From CAIOZW01 sp049317725 (GTDB lineage Bacteria > Acidobacteriota > Blastocatellia > RBC074), in assembly GCA_049317725.1 (NCBI GenBank), contig JBMOHS010000023.1, forward strand, positions 1 through 31,954: a stretch of DNA of 31,954 nt. The letters run 5' to 3'. Below the pieces are notes generated by a model that searched no databases, was not told where the DNA came from, and worked only from the letters and a program-made list of their open reading frames with translations. Shown here one piece after another: positions 19,538 to 30,712 of this stretch (positions within the stretch are counted from its first letter, which is position 1; every line of letters begins with the position of its first letter). A program made the translations under genes and the position numbers.

Positions 19538-21391
19538 ATGAGACCCCTACTTTGGCTGGTTCTCTTCGTCACCCTGAGTGTCCCCGCCACGACCGGCCAA
19601 TCGACGTGGGATCCCCGCACGGCGTACACCAAAGCGGAGTATCAGGTCCCGATGCGCGACGGGGTCAAGCTCCACACGGTCGTCTACCGTCCCCGGGAGA
19701 CGATGTTTCCGTACCCGATCATGCTCAGCCGGACTCCGTACAGTGCCGGGCCTTACGGTGAGGAGTTCCGCGCCTCGATTGGTCCCTCCCGGGCGATGGC
19801 CCGCGAGGGGTACTACTTTGTGTACCAGGATGTCCGGGGACGCTGGATGTCCGAAGGGGAGTTCGTCAATGCCCGTCCTCACCGCCCCGGGAAGAAGGCA
19901 GGCGAGGTGGACGAGAGCACTGACACTTACGACACCATCGAGTGGCTGCTCCAGAACTTACCGAATCACAACGGCCGGGTCGGCATGTGGGGAATCTCCT
20001 ATCCAGGGTTCTATGCCTCGATGGGATTGATCGATGCCCACCCCGCCCTCAAGGCGGCCTCGCCGCAAGCTCCCATCGGGGACTGGTTCATCGGGGACGA
20101 CTGGCATCACCACGGTGCCTTCTTTCTGATCGACTCCTTCAACTTCTTTGCGCGGATCGGCGTTCCCCGGCCAAAGCCGACCAGCGTTCCTCCTCCCGAT
20201 TTCGATCACGGAACGCCGGATGGCTATCAGTTCTTCCTCGACCTCGGGCCGCTGGCAAACGCCAATCGGCGCCACTTCAAGGGCGAGATCGCCTTCTGGA
20301 ACGATCTGATGGCCCACGGGACCTATGACGACTTCTGGAAAGCCCGCCGGGTCATGCCTCACCTCAAGGGTTTGCGGACCCCGACGCTGGTGGTCGCCGG
20401 CTGGTATGATGCCGAGGATCTCTACGGAACCCTCGAGACCTACCAGGCAATAGAAAAGCAGAATCCGGGCCTCGCCAATCGCCTGGTCATGGGGCCGTGG
20501 TGCCACGGCTGCTGGGCTCGACCGAACTTCACGTCCCTTGGCAATATCAATTTTGGGTCGAATACGTCGCAGTGGTACCAGGAACAGGTCGAGCTCCCCT
20601 TCTTCAATTTTCACTTGAAAGACAAGGGGGAGATGGGGCTGGCGGAGGCGACCATGTTTCTGACTGGGGCCAATCAGTGGAAGACCTACGAGCAGTGGCC
20701 ACCTGCTGGTTCGCAGGACCGATTCCTCTACTTCGATACCCAATGGAAGTTGGCCTTTGACCCACCCCGGGGAACCGAACAGAACGACTCCTTTGTCAGT
20801 GACCCGGCCAAGCCTGTCCCCTACCATCCGCAGATCAGCAATCGGCGCGGCTATGTCACCTACAAGACAGAGGATCAGCGGTTTGCTGCGACGCGACCGG
20901 ACGTCCTGGTCTATCAGACAGAACCGCTTGAGGAGGACGTGACGCTGGCCGGGCCCATCCATGCCGAGTTGCTGGTCTCGACGACCGGAACGGATGCCGA
21001 TTGGGTCGTCAAGTTGATCGACGTCTTCCCTCCAGACACCCCCAACCCCGATCCCAATCCCCGGGAGGTGCAGATGGGAGGGTATCAGATGCTGGTGCGC
21101 GGCGAGGTCATGCGTGGCAAGTTCCGGCAGAGCTACGAGACCCCGCGGCCGTTTGTCCCCAATGCTCCGACGACCGTCTCCTTTCCTCTCCAGGACGTGC
21201 ACCATCGTTTCCAGAAAGGCCACCGCCTCATGGTCCAAGTCCAGTCGAGCTGGTTTCCCCTCGTCGATCGCAACCCGCAAACCTTCGTCGACATCTACCA
21301 AGCCAAGGAGGACGATTTCCAACGGGCAACCCATCGCCTCTATCGGGGCGGTCGACGGGGATCCCGTCTCAAGCTCCGGGTTCTCCCGTAG
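19538..21391 (+). CDS. Secreted CocE/NonD family alpha/beta hydrolase
   Basis: A 617-residue hydrolase of the CocE/NonD (X-Pro dipeptidyl-peptidase, S15-like) group, which hydrolyses esters, amides or N-terminal dipeptides. An N-terminal signal peptide (residues about 1-20, core LLWLVLFVTLSVPA) indicates export. The catalytic triad is visible: Ser154 in GISYPGFYAS, Asp291 in AGWYDAEDLYG and His323 in MGPWCHGCW. The C-terminal beta-rich X-Pro domain covers about residues 390-610, with VTLAGPIHAELLVSTTGTDADWVVK-like family features visible as LAGPIHAELLVSTTGTD. GAGAGGAG lies 6 bases before the ATG at 19538; the open frame before it is not signal-like. It precedes the TonB receptor by about 300 bases, and a joint role in peptide or ester uptake is inference. 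Confidence 0.92.
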   Translation: MRPLLWLVLFVTLSVPATTGQSTWDPRTAYTKAEYQVPMRDGVKLHTVVYRPRETMFPYPIMLSRTPYSAGPYGEEFRASIGPSRAMAREGYYFVYQDVRGRWMSEGEFVNARPHRPGKKAGEVDESTDTYDTIEWLLQNLPNHNGRVGMWGISYPGFYASMGLIDAHPALKAASPQAPIGDWFIGDDWHHHGAFFLIDSFNFFARIGVPRPKPTSVPPPDFDHGTPDGYQFFLDLGPLANANRRHFKGEIAFWNDLMAHGTYDDFWKARRVMPHLKGLRTPTLVVAGWYDAEDLYGTLETYQAIEKQNPGLANRLVMGPWCHGCWARPNFTSLGNINFGSNTSQWYQEQVELPFFNFHLKDKGEMGLAEATMFLTGANQWKTYEQWPPAGSQDRFLYFDTQWKLAFDPPRGTEQNDSFVSDPAKPVPYHPQISNRRGYVTYKTEDQRFAATRPDVLVYQTEPLEEDVTLAGPIHAELLVSTTGTDADWVVKLIDVFPPDTPNPDPNPREVQMGGYQMLVRGEVMRGKFRQSYETPRPFVPNAPTTVSFPLQDVHHRFQKGHRLMVQVQSSWFPLVDRNPQTFVDIYQAKEDDFQRATHRLYRGGRRGSRLKLRVLP

Positions 21392-21406
21392 CCTTTCTGC
21401 CGCCGG

Positions 21407-21428
21407 TCCATCCATCCGTCCATCCATC
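21407..21428. repeat. TCCA simple repeat
   Basis: Five TCCA units with one variant (TCCG in third place), ending in TC, lie between the CocE gene's stop and the hairpin. It could vary in length by slippage but is outside any reading frame. Confidence 0.75.
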
Positions 21429-21434
21429 TGGGGC

Positions 21435-21465
21435 GGGGCTCCGTGAAAAACGATTCCGGAGCCCC
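21435..21465 (+). terminator. Hairpin after CocE gene, possible terminator
   Basis: GGGGCTCCG (21435-21443) and CGGAGCCCC (21457-21465) form a perfect 9-base stem with a 13-base A-rich loop. It sits 44 bases after the stop of the CocE gene. No T-run follows, so this is not a textbook intrinsic terminator; transcript-end protection is another option. Confidence 0.45.
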
Positions 21466-21523
21466 AGGCTGGCTCGCCTAACCTGAACTTTACATGAATT
21501 TAATATTGGAAGATCCCATCGGA

Positions 21524-21552
21524 TTGACAGCCATCCCGATCTTGCCAACAAT
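21524..21552 (+). promoter_or_regulatory. Likely promoter of the TonB receptor gene
   Basis: TTGACA (21524-21529, perfect consensus) and AACAAT (21547-21552) are 17 bases apart. Transcription would start near 21560, with a leader of about 140 bases before the ATG at 21698. Confidence 0.5.
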
Positions 21553-21697
21553 GACCGCATTCGGTCCCACCTTGAGCCGGTCAGGATGAGCAGAGTGGGA
21601 CCCTTTTCCGATGAAAGTAGACCGCCCAAAGGGCAGCCGATCGGAAGAACGAAATCGAACAAACATCACAGGTAGAAGTCTCAGGAGTCCAAACGAA

Positions 21698-25117
<3,420 letters not shown>

Positions 25118-25142
25118 GGGGCAAGACCAACTGCGACAACAC

Positions 25143-25180
25143 CAAGGCGCCAGGGAAGATCTTCTTCTCCTGGCGCCTTG
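25143..25180. terminator. Strong hairpin between convergent genes
   Basis: CAAGGCGCCAGG (25143-25154) and CCTGGCGCCTTG (25169-25180) form a perfect 12-base stem with a 14-base loop that contains the palindrome GAAGATCTTC. It lies between the stops of the receptor gene and the convergent tyrS. There is no T-run on either side, but the position and strength favour a bidirectional terminator. Confidence 0.65.
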
Positions 25181-25210
25181 CCACATCGAGTCAACAGTTG
25201 AGGAGGGGGC

Positions 25211-26434
25211 TCAAGTGGACTGGAGCGTCGCGCGAACGAAGTGGAGCTTCCCGACCTGCAGTTGATGGGTAGGGGCTCCGTGGGTGGGGATTTCAGCGGT
25301 GGGATCGCCGACCCGCTCTCCGTCGATTCTCACCCCGCCTTGCGTGATCAAACGTCGGGCCTCGGCCTTCGACGAAGCGAGTCCCGTTGCGACCAGCAGG
25401 TCGACGATTCGGACGTGTGGTCCGCTCACGGGAACCGTGACGGCCTCGATCTCGGTGGGGGCTTGGTGTTCGCGGAAGCGGCGCACGAACTCAGCTTCCG
25501 CCTCGTCCGCGGCCCCGACCGAATGAAAGTCGGCGACGATCCGCTTGGCGAGGGCCGATTTGAGATCCCGCGGGTGGTGCGTTCCCGCCTCGACTCCACT
25601 TCGCAGCTTGGCAAGGCTCGCTGGGGTCTCGTCGGTGAGCAGTTCGTAGTACCTCCACATCAGCGGATCCGAGATCGACATGACCTTCCCGTAGATCTCC
25701 CCGGGCGACTCGGTGATCCCGACATAGTTCTGCAGGCTCTTCGACATCTTCTGCGTTCCGTCGAGCCCTTCGAGGAGAGGTGTGGTCATGATCACCTGCG
25801 GTTCGATCCCGTAGGCCCGCTGGATCTCACGCGCCATGAGCAGGTTGAACTTTTGATCGGTGCCGCCGAGTTCGACATCGGCGCGGAGGGCGACAGAATC
25901 ATAGCCCTGAACGAGCGGGTAGAGCAGCTCGTGGACGCTGATTGGGATCCCGCCTTGAAACCGTTTGGTGAAGTCGTCGCGCTCCATCATCTGGGCGAGG
26001 GTCACCTTGGCGGTGAGGCGGATGAACTCTTCTGGCGTGAAGCGGTTCATCCAACGGGCGTTGAAGTCGACCCGTGTTCGATCGGGATCGAGCAGCTTGA
26101 AGATCTGCTCCTTGTAGGTCTCGGCGTTGGCGTCGATCTGTTCCCGGGTCAAGGGGGGACGGGTCGAGTTGCGCCCCGTTGGATCCCCGATCAGAGCGGT
26201 GAAGTCCCCGATCAGGAAGATCACTTCGTGGCCCAGTTGCTGGAAGTGGCGCATCTTCCGGATCAGCACAGTATGGCCCAGATGCAGATCCGGTGCCGTC
26301 GGGTCGAAGCCCGCCTTGATGCGCAGAGGCTGGCCTGACGCCTGGGCGCGTTCCAGTTTTCGGGTCAGTTCTTCCTGGGGAATGACATCGACGGTTCCCT
26401 TGGTCAAGTAGGCGGTCTGTTCCTGGAGTGTCAT
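25211..26434 (-). CDS. tyrS: Tyrosyl-tRNA synthetase
   Basis: A 407-residue class I synthetase that charges tRNA-Tyr. Motifs: AGFDPTAPDLHLGHTVL with the HIGH-type HLGH at 51-54, GDFTALIGDPTGRNSTRP, LGGTDQKFNLL and KMSKS at 229-233. A C-terminal S4-type RNA-binding domain covers about 345-405 (VRIVDLLVATGLASSKAEAR). The sequence resembles the TyrZ-type (second) form of bacterial TyrRS rather than the E. coli form. The frame extends to 26860, but the conserved protein starts at the ATG at 26434, which overlaps the upstream gene's stop by 4 bases (ATGA). The Shine-Dalgarno is weak, so coupling to the YcxB-like gene is likely. No T-box-like leader is visible because the upstream gene is adjacent. 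Confidence 0.96.
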   Translation of the reverse strand: MTLQEQTAYLTKGTVDVIPQEELTRKLERAQASGQPLRIKAGFDPTAPDLHLGHTVLIRKMRHFQQLGHEVIFLIGDFTALIGDPTGRNSTRPPLTREQIDANAETYKEQIFKLLDPDRTRVDFNARWMNRFTPEEFIRLTAKVTLAQMMERDDFTKRFQGGIPISVHELLYPLVQGYDSVALRADVELGGTDQKFNLLMAREIQRAYGIEPQVIMTTPLLEGLDGTQKMSKSLQNYVGITESPGEIYGKVMSISDPLMWRYYELLTDETPASLAKLRSGVEAGTHHPRDLKSALAKRIVADFHSVGAADEAEAEFVRRFREHQAPTEIEAVTVPVSGPHVRIVDLLVATGLASSKAEARRLITQGGVRIDGERVGDPTAEIPTHGAPTHQLQVGKLHFVRATLQST

Positions 26435-26976
26435 ACGCGGGATGCTCGGTCGTCTCTTCTCTCGAAGGGGATCAGATTGGTGACAGCCATTCGATGGAGC
26501 GCTTGCCATTCCTCTTCGCTCGCGAAGGCCCGCCTCGGGAAGACGCTGACCGCCAGGCCGGACGTGACCAGGAGGAACGCACTCGGCGTCTCCAGAAAAT
26601 AGCGATAATACTTCCATTCGAGATGGGATTCCACTCGGCCCACCTCGTAGTGGATCTTCGCCTCCGCGAAGGTGACGACATTCTCGACCTGCAGGAATGG
26701 CTCGCTTCGCCATCTGCCCCGCCAGTGGGCCAAGCGAAGCAGTCGCCGGAGCGGAGGACCAGCGTAGAGCAGCAACAGTCCCGCGAAAAGTCCGGCAATG
26801 GCAAGGGGGGGCAACGACGCGAGAAAGAACCAGAGGCTGCTCCCCACCACCACCAACCACCCGACGATCCGCTCGACGGGGAGTGGCGTGCGCAGCTCTT
26901 GGAACTGCTCCAGCGCCGCGGCATACTCTTCCGGTTGGAGCTTGAAGCGGATGGTGACAATCGTCGGGTAAGTCAT
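26431..26976 (-). CDS. YcxB-like membrane protein
   Basis: A 181-residue protein with two adjacent transmembrane helices (about 37-54 and 56-73) in its first half. The second half resembles the YcxB C-terminal domain, with HLEWKYYRYFLETPSAFLL, VFPRRAFASEEEWQAL and a hydrophilic end. The family's function is unknown. Its stop overlaps the tyrS start by 4 bases, so the two are probably translated together. The ATG at 26976 has only a weak Shine-Dalgarno. The serine hydrolase gene ends 43 bases upstream on the same strand. Confidence 0.75.
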   Translation of the reverse strand: MTYPTIVTIRFKLQPEEYAAALEQFQELRTPLPVERIVGWLVVVGSSLWFFLASLPPLAIAGLFAGLLLLYAGPPLRRLLRLAHWRGRWRSEPFLQVENVVTFAEAKIHYEVGRVESHLEWKYYRYFLETPSAFLLVTSGLAVSVFPRRAFASEEEWQALHRMAVTNLIPFERRDDRASRV

Positions 26977-27019
26977 GCGAACGCCAATTGGCGGGCCTCC
27001 TCTGTATCGCGGCAGGTGC

Positions 27020-28144
27020 TTACTGCCCCGTCTGCTTGGGGATCAGCCGGGGGTTGAACTGCCCCGCAATCTCCAACGCCAACTGCTCTGGATTGACCTG
27101 GGCGAGGTTGGCAAAGAGGATCACCGTCACCTTCTCCTCGACAAACCGCACGATCGCCGATTTGAAGCCTTGCCAGGATCCACCGTGTTGAAGGCGCCGC
27201 TGTCCGTTGGGCAGGTCGAGGACTCGCCAACCAAAACCGTACGGGTGGCGCTTCCCATTGTTGAGCAGAACCGGTGTCCAGGTTTGCGCCAGACTCTCCG
27301 GTTGCAGGAGAGTTCCTTTGAGAAGCGCCCGCTCCCATTGGATCATGTCGTCAAGGGTCAGATAGAGACTTCCGTCCGCCGTCGTGTTGAGGGTGGGAGC
27401 GACCCACTCCTGGTGCTGCCACTGGCCGCCGACCAAGCGGTATCCCGACGATCGATGTGGAACGATCGCGGCCTCGCTGATGATGCGGGCTGTCTTCAAC
27501 CCGAGTGGCTCGAAGATACGCGTGCGAAGAAACTCCCCATAGAAGCCCCCGCTGACCCGGCCAATCAAGATGCCCAGCACCACATAGCCGAGATTGCTGT
27601 AGCGCCACTCCGCCCCCGGCTCGAAGGCGAGGGGGATGGTGGCGGCCTGCGCGAGCAACTCCGCCTCGGTGTAGTCACGGCGAAAGTCGAAGTTCGCAGG
27701 ATAGTCGGTTGTTCCCGCGGTGTGGGTCAGCAGGTGGCGGACGGTGATCTTCTCCCAAGCGGCAGGACCTTCCGGAAGATGGCGGCGAATCGGATCTTCG
27801 AGCTTGACCTTGCCATCCTCGACCAGCAGCATGACCGCCGCCGCGGTAAACTGCTTTCCCACCGAGCCGGATTGAAAGACGGTCCCGCGATGGACGGGGA
27901 CGGTGTGCTCAAGGTTGGCCAAGCCGTAGCCACGGGCGTGGACAACCTCTCCGTCCTGAAGGATGGCCACGGCGAGCCCTGGGATCTGTTGCCGCGCCCG
28001 CTCCTGTTCCACGAAGGCATCGACACGGGCAATCCTGTCTCCCTCCCAAGCCTTCCCCGGCTCGTGCAGGGCGAGAAGGAGCAAGACCGCTCCGCCAAAC
28101 CATCGCCGCCCCCACGAACCAGACCACTTCCTCTCTCTCTCCAT
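27020..28144 (-). CDS. Serine hydrolase, class C beta-lactamase family
   Basis: A 374-residue penicillin-binding-protein-like hydrolase with an N-terminal signal peptide or anchor (RRWFGGAVLLLLALHEPGKA). The catalytic residues of the family are present: Ser94-x-x-Lys97 in SGSVGKQF, Tyr182-Ser-Asn184 in RYSNLGY and His320-Gly-Gly in LQHGGSWQGF. Family members include class C beta-lactamases, D-alanyl-D-alanine peptidases and esterases; the sequence does not decide between them, and it should not be called a resistance gene. GGGAGG 8 bases before the ATG supports the start. It leads a minus-strand group with the YcxB-like gene and tyrS. Confidence 0.9.
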   Translation of the reverse strand: MERERKWSGSWGRRWFGGAVLLLLALHEPGKAWEGDRIARVDAFVEQERARQQIPGLAVAILQDGEVVHARGYGLANLEHTVPVHRGTVFQSGSVGKQFTAAAVMLLVEDGKVKLEDPIRRHLPEGPAAWEKITVRHLLTHTAGTTDYPANFDFRRDYTEAELLAQAATIPLAFEPGAEWRYSNLGYVVLGILIGRVSGGFYGEFLRTRIFEPLGLKTARIISEAAIVPHRSSGYRLVGGQWQHQEWVAPTLNTTADGSLYLTLDDMIQWERALLKGTLLQPESLAQTWTPVLLNNGKRHPYGFGWRVLDLPNGQRRLQHGGSWQGFKSAIVRFVEEKVTVILFANLAQVNPEQLALEIAGQFNPRLIPKQTGQ

Positions 28145-28495
28145 CGGTCGATCCTCCCTTTCCTTGAAGCCCGGCTATGGTACGCCGTTTCGCCGCTTCC
28201 GCAAAGAGAACCAGGCCGGCAGTTCACTCTCCTCCCCCGTCACCGCGAGGGAGAGTCCCACCCCGCATCTTTGGGCAGACCGGGCGCCTGGACTGGCAAC
28301 GTTCGAGTTACTGGCATGAGAGACACAGAGATCACCAAGAAGAAGATAGGCCCCCCTGAAGTTCATTGATGCCGTGAGTAGTTACGATGACTCTATGGTA
28401 GTCTCCCTCTTGGCAGCGTCAGTGGGGGGCGCACAAGAATCCCGGAAGGTCGTTGGGTGGTGATCCCAGCGGAGGAAAAGAGAGGAACCGGTCTG
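28145..28495. other. Divergent spacer, nothing clear
   Basis: About 350 bases separate the minus-strand serine hydrolase from the plus-strand DUF1460 gene. The only recognisable signals are the two ribosome binding sites. A weak minus-strand pair (TTGCGG with TACCAT, 16 bases apart, about 28180-28210) could serve the hydrolase, but it is poor. The plus-strand frame is open from a GTG at 28457, a possible alternative start for the next gene. Confidence 0.4.
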
Positions 28496-29347
28496 GTGAA
28501 GAACCGAAGCGCAAAGCTTCCTTGGGGGGTCCTGACGGCAGCGACGTTAGCCGCCTCCGCGCTCTGCGGCGCCATCTTTCTTTCGGTGGTGCCGGTGGCG
28601 GGGCAGGGGAGCCGTCCGCGATTTGTCGAGCCGGCCAGCGCCCCTTTGTCTGCGGTTGACCATCGGCGCGTCGCCGGCATACTGGCGGATCTTGATGGTG
28701 TCTCACCGCTGCGGGTCCGGTTGGAGCGGGCCTCCCGGGAGTTGCTCGGCGCCCCTTACCAAGTCTCACCTCTCCGCGGCTCGATCGATCAACCAGAGGT
28801 GATGGTCACCCGCACCGATGGGTTCGATTGCGTCACCTTCCTTGAAACCGTTCTCGCCCTCGGACTCTCCAGGCACCCGCCGCAGTTTGTCGAGACCCTC
28901 CGTGCGATCCGGTACCAGGATGGCGTCGTTGATTTCAGGGCCCGGCATCACTATCTGACGGATTGGCATCGTGCCAATTGGACGCAAGGGGTTTTCCGTG
29001 AACTGATTCCGGTCACAGAGTCTGTCCAAGTACTCCGCACGCTCTCCGTCATCGAAGGGCTGCCCCCTCGTGTCGTCAGGCTCCGCTATCTTCCCCGTTC
29101 CCGGCTTCCCCGTCTGCTGCCGCAGGTCGAGGATGGAGATGTCATCTATTTTCTGACCAGCCGCCAGGGGATCGACGCTTTCCATGCGGGGCTCCTCTTT
29201 CGCGTCGAGGGGCAGGTTCGCCTGCGTCACGCTTCCCGCCGCCACCGCCAAGTCGTCGAAGAAGATCTTTCCCAATTTCTTCGCCACTCCCCCCCCGCTG
29301 GTGTCGTTCTCCTCCGCCCTCTCCCGGCCAAGCCCGCCACTCTTTGA
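28496..29347 (+). CDS. DUF1460 (amidase-like) secreted protein
   Basis: A 283-residue protein of the DUF1460 family, which has an NlpC/P60-like fold and includes N-acetylmuramoyl-L-alanine amidase-type enzymes. A likely signal peptide covers residues 1-37 (VLTAATLAASALCGAIFL). Cys112 in GFDCVTFLETVLAL is the expected nucleophile and His230 in DAFHAGLLF the expected base; HYLTDWHRANW is also typical. Role: probably cleavage of peptidoglycan stems or related peptides outside the cytoplasm. The GTG at 28496 follows GAGAGG by about 10 bases and gives a normal signal peptide. A GTG at 28457 with GGAAGG upstream would add 13 hydrophilic residues and cannot be excluded. Confidence 0.83.
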   Translation: MKNRSAKLPWGVLTAATLAASALCGAIFLSVVPVAGQGSRPRFVEPASAPLSAVDHRRVAGILADLDGVSPLRVRLERASRELLGAPYQVSPLRGSIDQPEVMVTRTDGFDCVTFLETVLALGLSRHPPQFVETLRAIRYQDGVVDFRARHHYLTDWHRANWTQGVFRELIPVTESVQVLRTLSVIEGLPPRVVRLRYLPRSRLPRLLPQVEDGDVIYFLTSRQGIDAFHAGLLFRVEGQVRLRHASRRHRQVVEEDLSQFLRHSPPAGVVLLRPLPAKPATL

Positions 29348-29437
29348 CCCAGCGAGACGGGGCCGTTGGGCGCTGGCAAGGAGGCCTGATTGGCCGGGTG
29401 AATCGTTCGCTGGACGGCAAGAAAGGCGCTTGTGGGA

Positions 29438-29443
29438 TAGAAT
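29438..29443 (+). promoter_or_regulatory. Possible -10 box before the ThuA gene
   Basis: TAGAAT matches the -10 consensus at five of six positions, about 100 bases before the ThuA gene. No matching -35 box lies at the normal distance, so this is weak. Confidence 0.2.
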
Positions 29444-29542
29444 CCGGTGAGTGCGACAGGCCACACGCCGGCCCGACAAATGGACAGGTGGCGAGACGGG
29501 GTAGGGGTGTTTTTTCCAACTGGTCACAGGGAGGGAAGAAGA

Positions 29543-30289
29543 ATGAGATGGATGAAGGGATGGAGGATGATCACCGCACTGACTCTTCTGATTCTGCTCA
29601 CGACTGTCGTCGCGACACGGGTGGCGAATGGGGAAGAGGATGGCACAAAAAAGGGGCCCACCCCGATTCGGGTCCTCCTGGTCACCGGCGGACACCTGCA
29701 CGATCTGGAGTTCTATTCCCTCTTTCATCGACCGGAGCTCCGGGTGACGGTCGACCCGCATCCGGCCGCCTTCACGGGGGATATTCGCCAGCGCTACGAT
29801 GTGGTGGTGCTGTACGACATGGTCCGCTCGCTCGACGAACAACGCCAGCAAAATCTGCGTGATTTCGTTGAGAGTGGCAAGGGGGTGGTCGCGCTGCACC
29901 ACGCCGTCTGTGCCAACGTCGATTGGAAGTGGTGGGTCGAGGAGGTGATCGGCGGACGCTATCTCTTCGAGCCGGTCGATGGTCGGCAATCGAGCTATCT
30001 CCATGACCGGCGACAGAAGATCCAGGTGGCGATGGAGCACGAGGTGACCCGGGGGATCGGTACCTTCGAGATCGTCGATGAGACCTACAAGAATCTCTGG
30101 ATCTCCCCCCGCGTTAAAGTATTGCTGCGCAGTGACGATCCAACCAGCGATGGACCGGTGGCCTGGATCGGCCCACACCAGACGTCACGCGTCGTCTACA
30201 TTCAACTGGGCCACGATCGCCAAGCCTACCAACATCCGGGCTACCAACAGCTCGTGGCGCAGGCCATTCGTTGGTCGGCTGGCAGATAG
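29543..30289 (+). CDS. Secreted ThuA-domain protein
   Basis: A 248-residue protein with an N-terminal signal peptide (ITALTLLILLTTVVA) followed by a ThuA-like domain, a glutamine-amidotransferase-like fold named after the trehalose utilisation protein. Motifs are IRVLLVTGGHLHDLEFY, YDVVVLYDM, GKGVVALHHAVC and WWVEEVIGGRYLFEP. The domain's biochemical role is poorly defined; in Planctomycetes and Acidobacteriota such proteins often accompany Gfo/Idh oxidoreductases and sugar-degradation genes. Here the Gfo/Idh genes lie about 11 kb away. GGGAGGG about 9 bases before the ATG at 29543 supports this start over 29447, whose extension is hydrophilic. It is not closely coupled to its neighbours. Confidence 0.88.
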   Translation: MRWMKGWRMITALTLLILLTTVVATRVANGEEDGTKKGPTPIRVLLVTGGHLHDLEFYSLFHRPELRVTVDPHPAAFTGDIRQRYDVVVLYDMVRSLDEQRQQNLRDFVESGKGVVALHHAVCANVDWKWWVEEVIGGRYLFEPVDGRQSSYLHDRRQKIQVAMEHEVTRGIGTFEIVDETYKNLWISPRVKVLLRSDDPTSDGPVAWIGPHQTSRVVYIQLGHDRQAYQHPGYQQLVAQAIRWSAGR

Positions 30290-30712
30290 TCGGTCCTGCC
30301 TCTCCCGAGGCTCATGCTGTCCGTGTGCGCATTCCCGACGATCCATGCGGTCAAACCCAGGATGGTTTGTTATACTCCCCGCTTTGGCAGCAAACAGGTT
30401 GCTGATCAGCATCCAGCCCATCAACGGAGAAGCCGTGGAGTCGGCTCCACCAGCAAGGAGAACGCAGTCCCCACCAAGGAAAGATCGAATGTCGATCAAC
30501 CAGAGGGCAGAAGATCCAGAGTCCTGGTCGATGGACGAAATCCCTTGATCCCACTTGGCCAGAATACCAACCTTCGGCAATAGGTCGGGAAGGTGGCCCG
30601 ATCGAGCTCGTCGGATGCGATCGATTGGGTCGTTGGTTCGAAGGAAGAGGACGATGCGCTCTGCGATCGGTTGGTTCGCCTGAGACGAGAGGTGTGGAAG
30701 GGAGAATCTCGA
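30290..30712. other. Long leader upstream of the PepSY-TM gene
   Basis: A 420-base stretch without a credible gene. It holds an extended -10 promoter element (30368-30376) and a small hairpin, GTGGAG-TCGG-CTCCAC (30435-30450). If transcription starts near 30383, the leader is about 330 bases, unusually long for this window. I recognise no known riboswitch or Fur box in it. The PepSY-TM frame is open from 30593, but that part is hydrophilic and unlike the family. Confidence 0.45.
30368..30376 (+). promoter_or_regulatory. Extended -10 promoter element
   Basis: TGTTATACT contains the extended TGn motif and TATACT, five of six matches to the -10 consensus. No good -35 is seen, which extended -10 promoters tolerate. 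Confidence 0.4.

Larger units (their letters stand above)
21392..21697. other. Spacer between CocE hydrolase and TonB receptor
   Basis: About 300 bases without a gene. It contains a short TCCA repeat (21407-21428), a perfect 9-base-stem hairpin (21435-21465), a less GC-rich patch (about 21485-21525) and a promoter with a perfect -35 (21524-21552). The receptor and the hydrolase are therefore probably separate transcription units. Confidence 0.6.

Noticed and set aside
19958..21427. 489-residue minus-strand open frame opposite the CocE hydrolase
   Set aside because: Antisense shadow with no domain or signal features.
25241..26338. 365-residue plus-strand open frame opposite tyrS
   Set aside because: Antisense shadow; tyrS has all synthetase motifs on the other strand.
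27020..28144. Calling the serine hydrolase a beta-lactamase resistance gene
   Set aside because: The motifs are shared by peptidases and esterases of the same family; sequence alone gives no evidence of antibiotic hydrolysis.
26975..28369. 464-residue plus-strand open frame opposite the serine hydrolase
   Set aside because: Antisense shadow; the minus strand carries the intact SxxK, YSN and HGG motifs.
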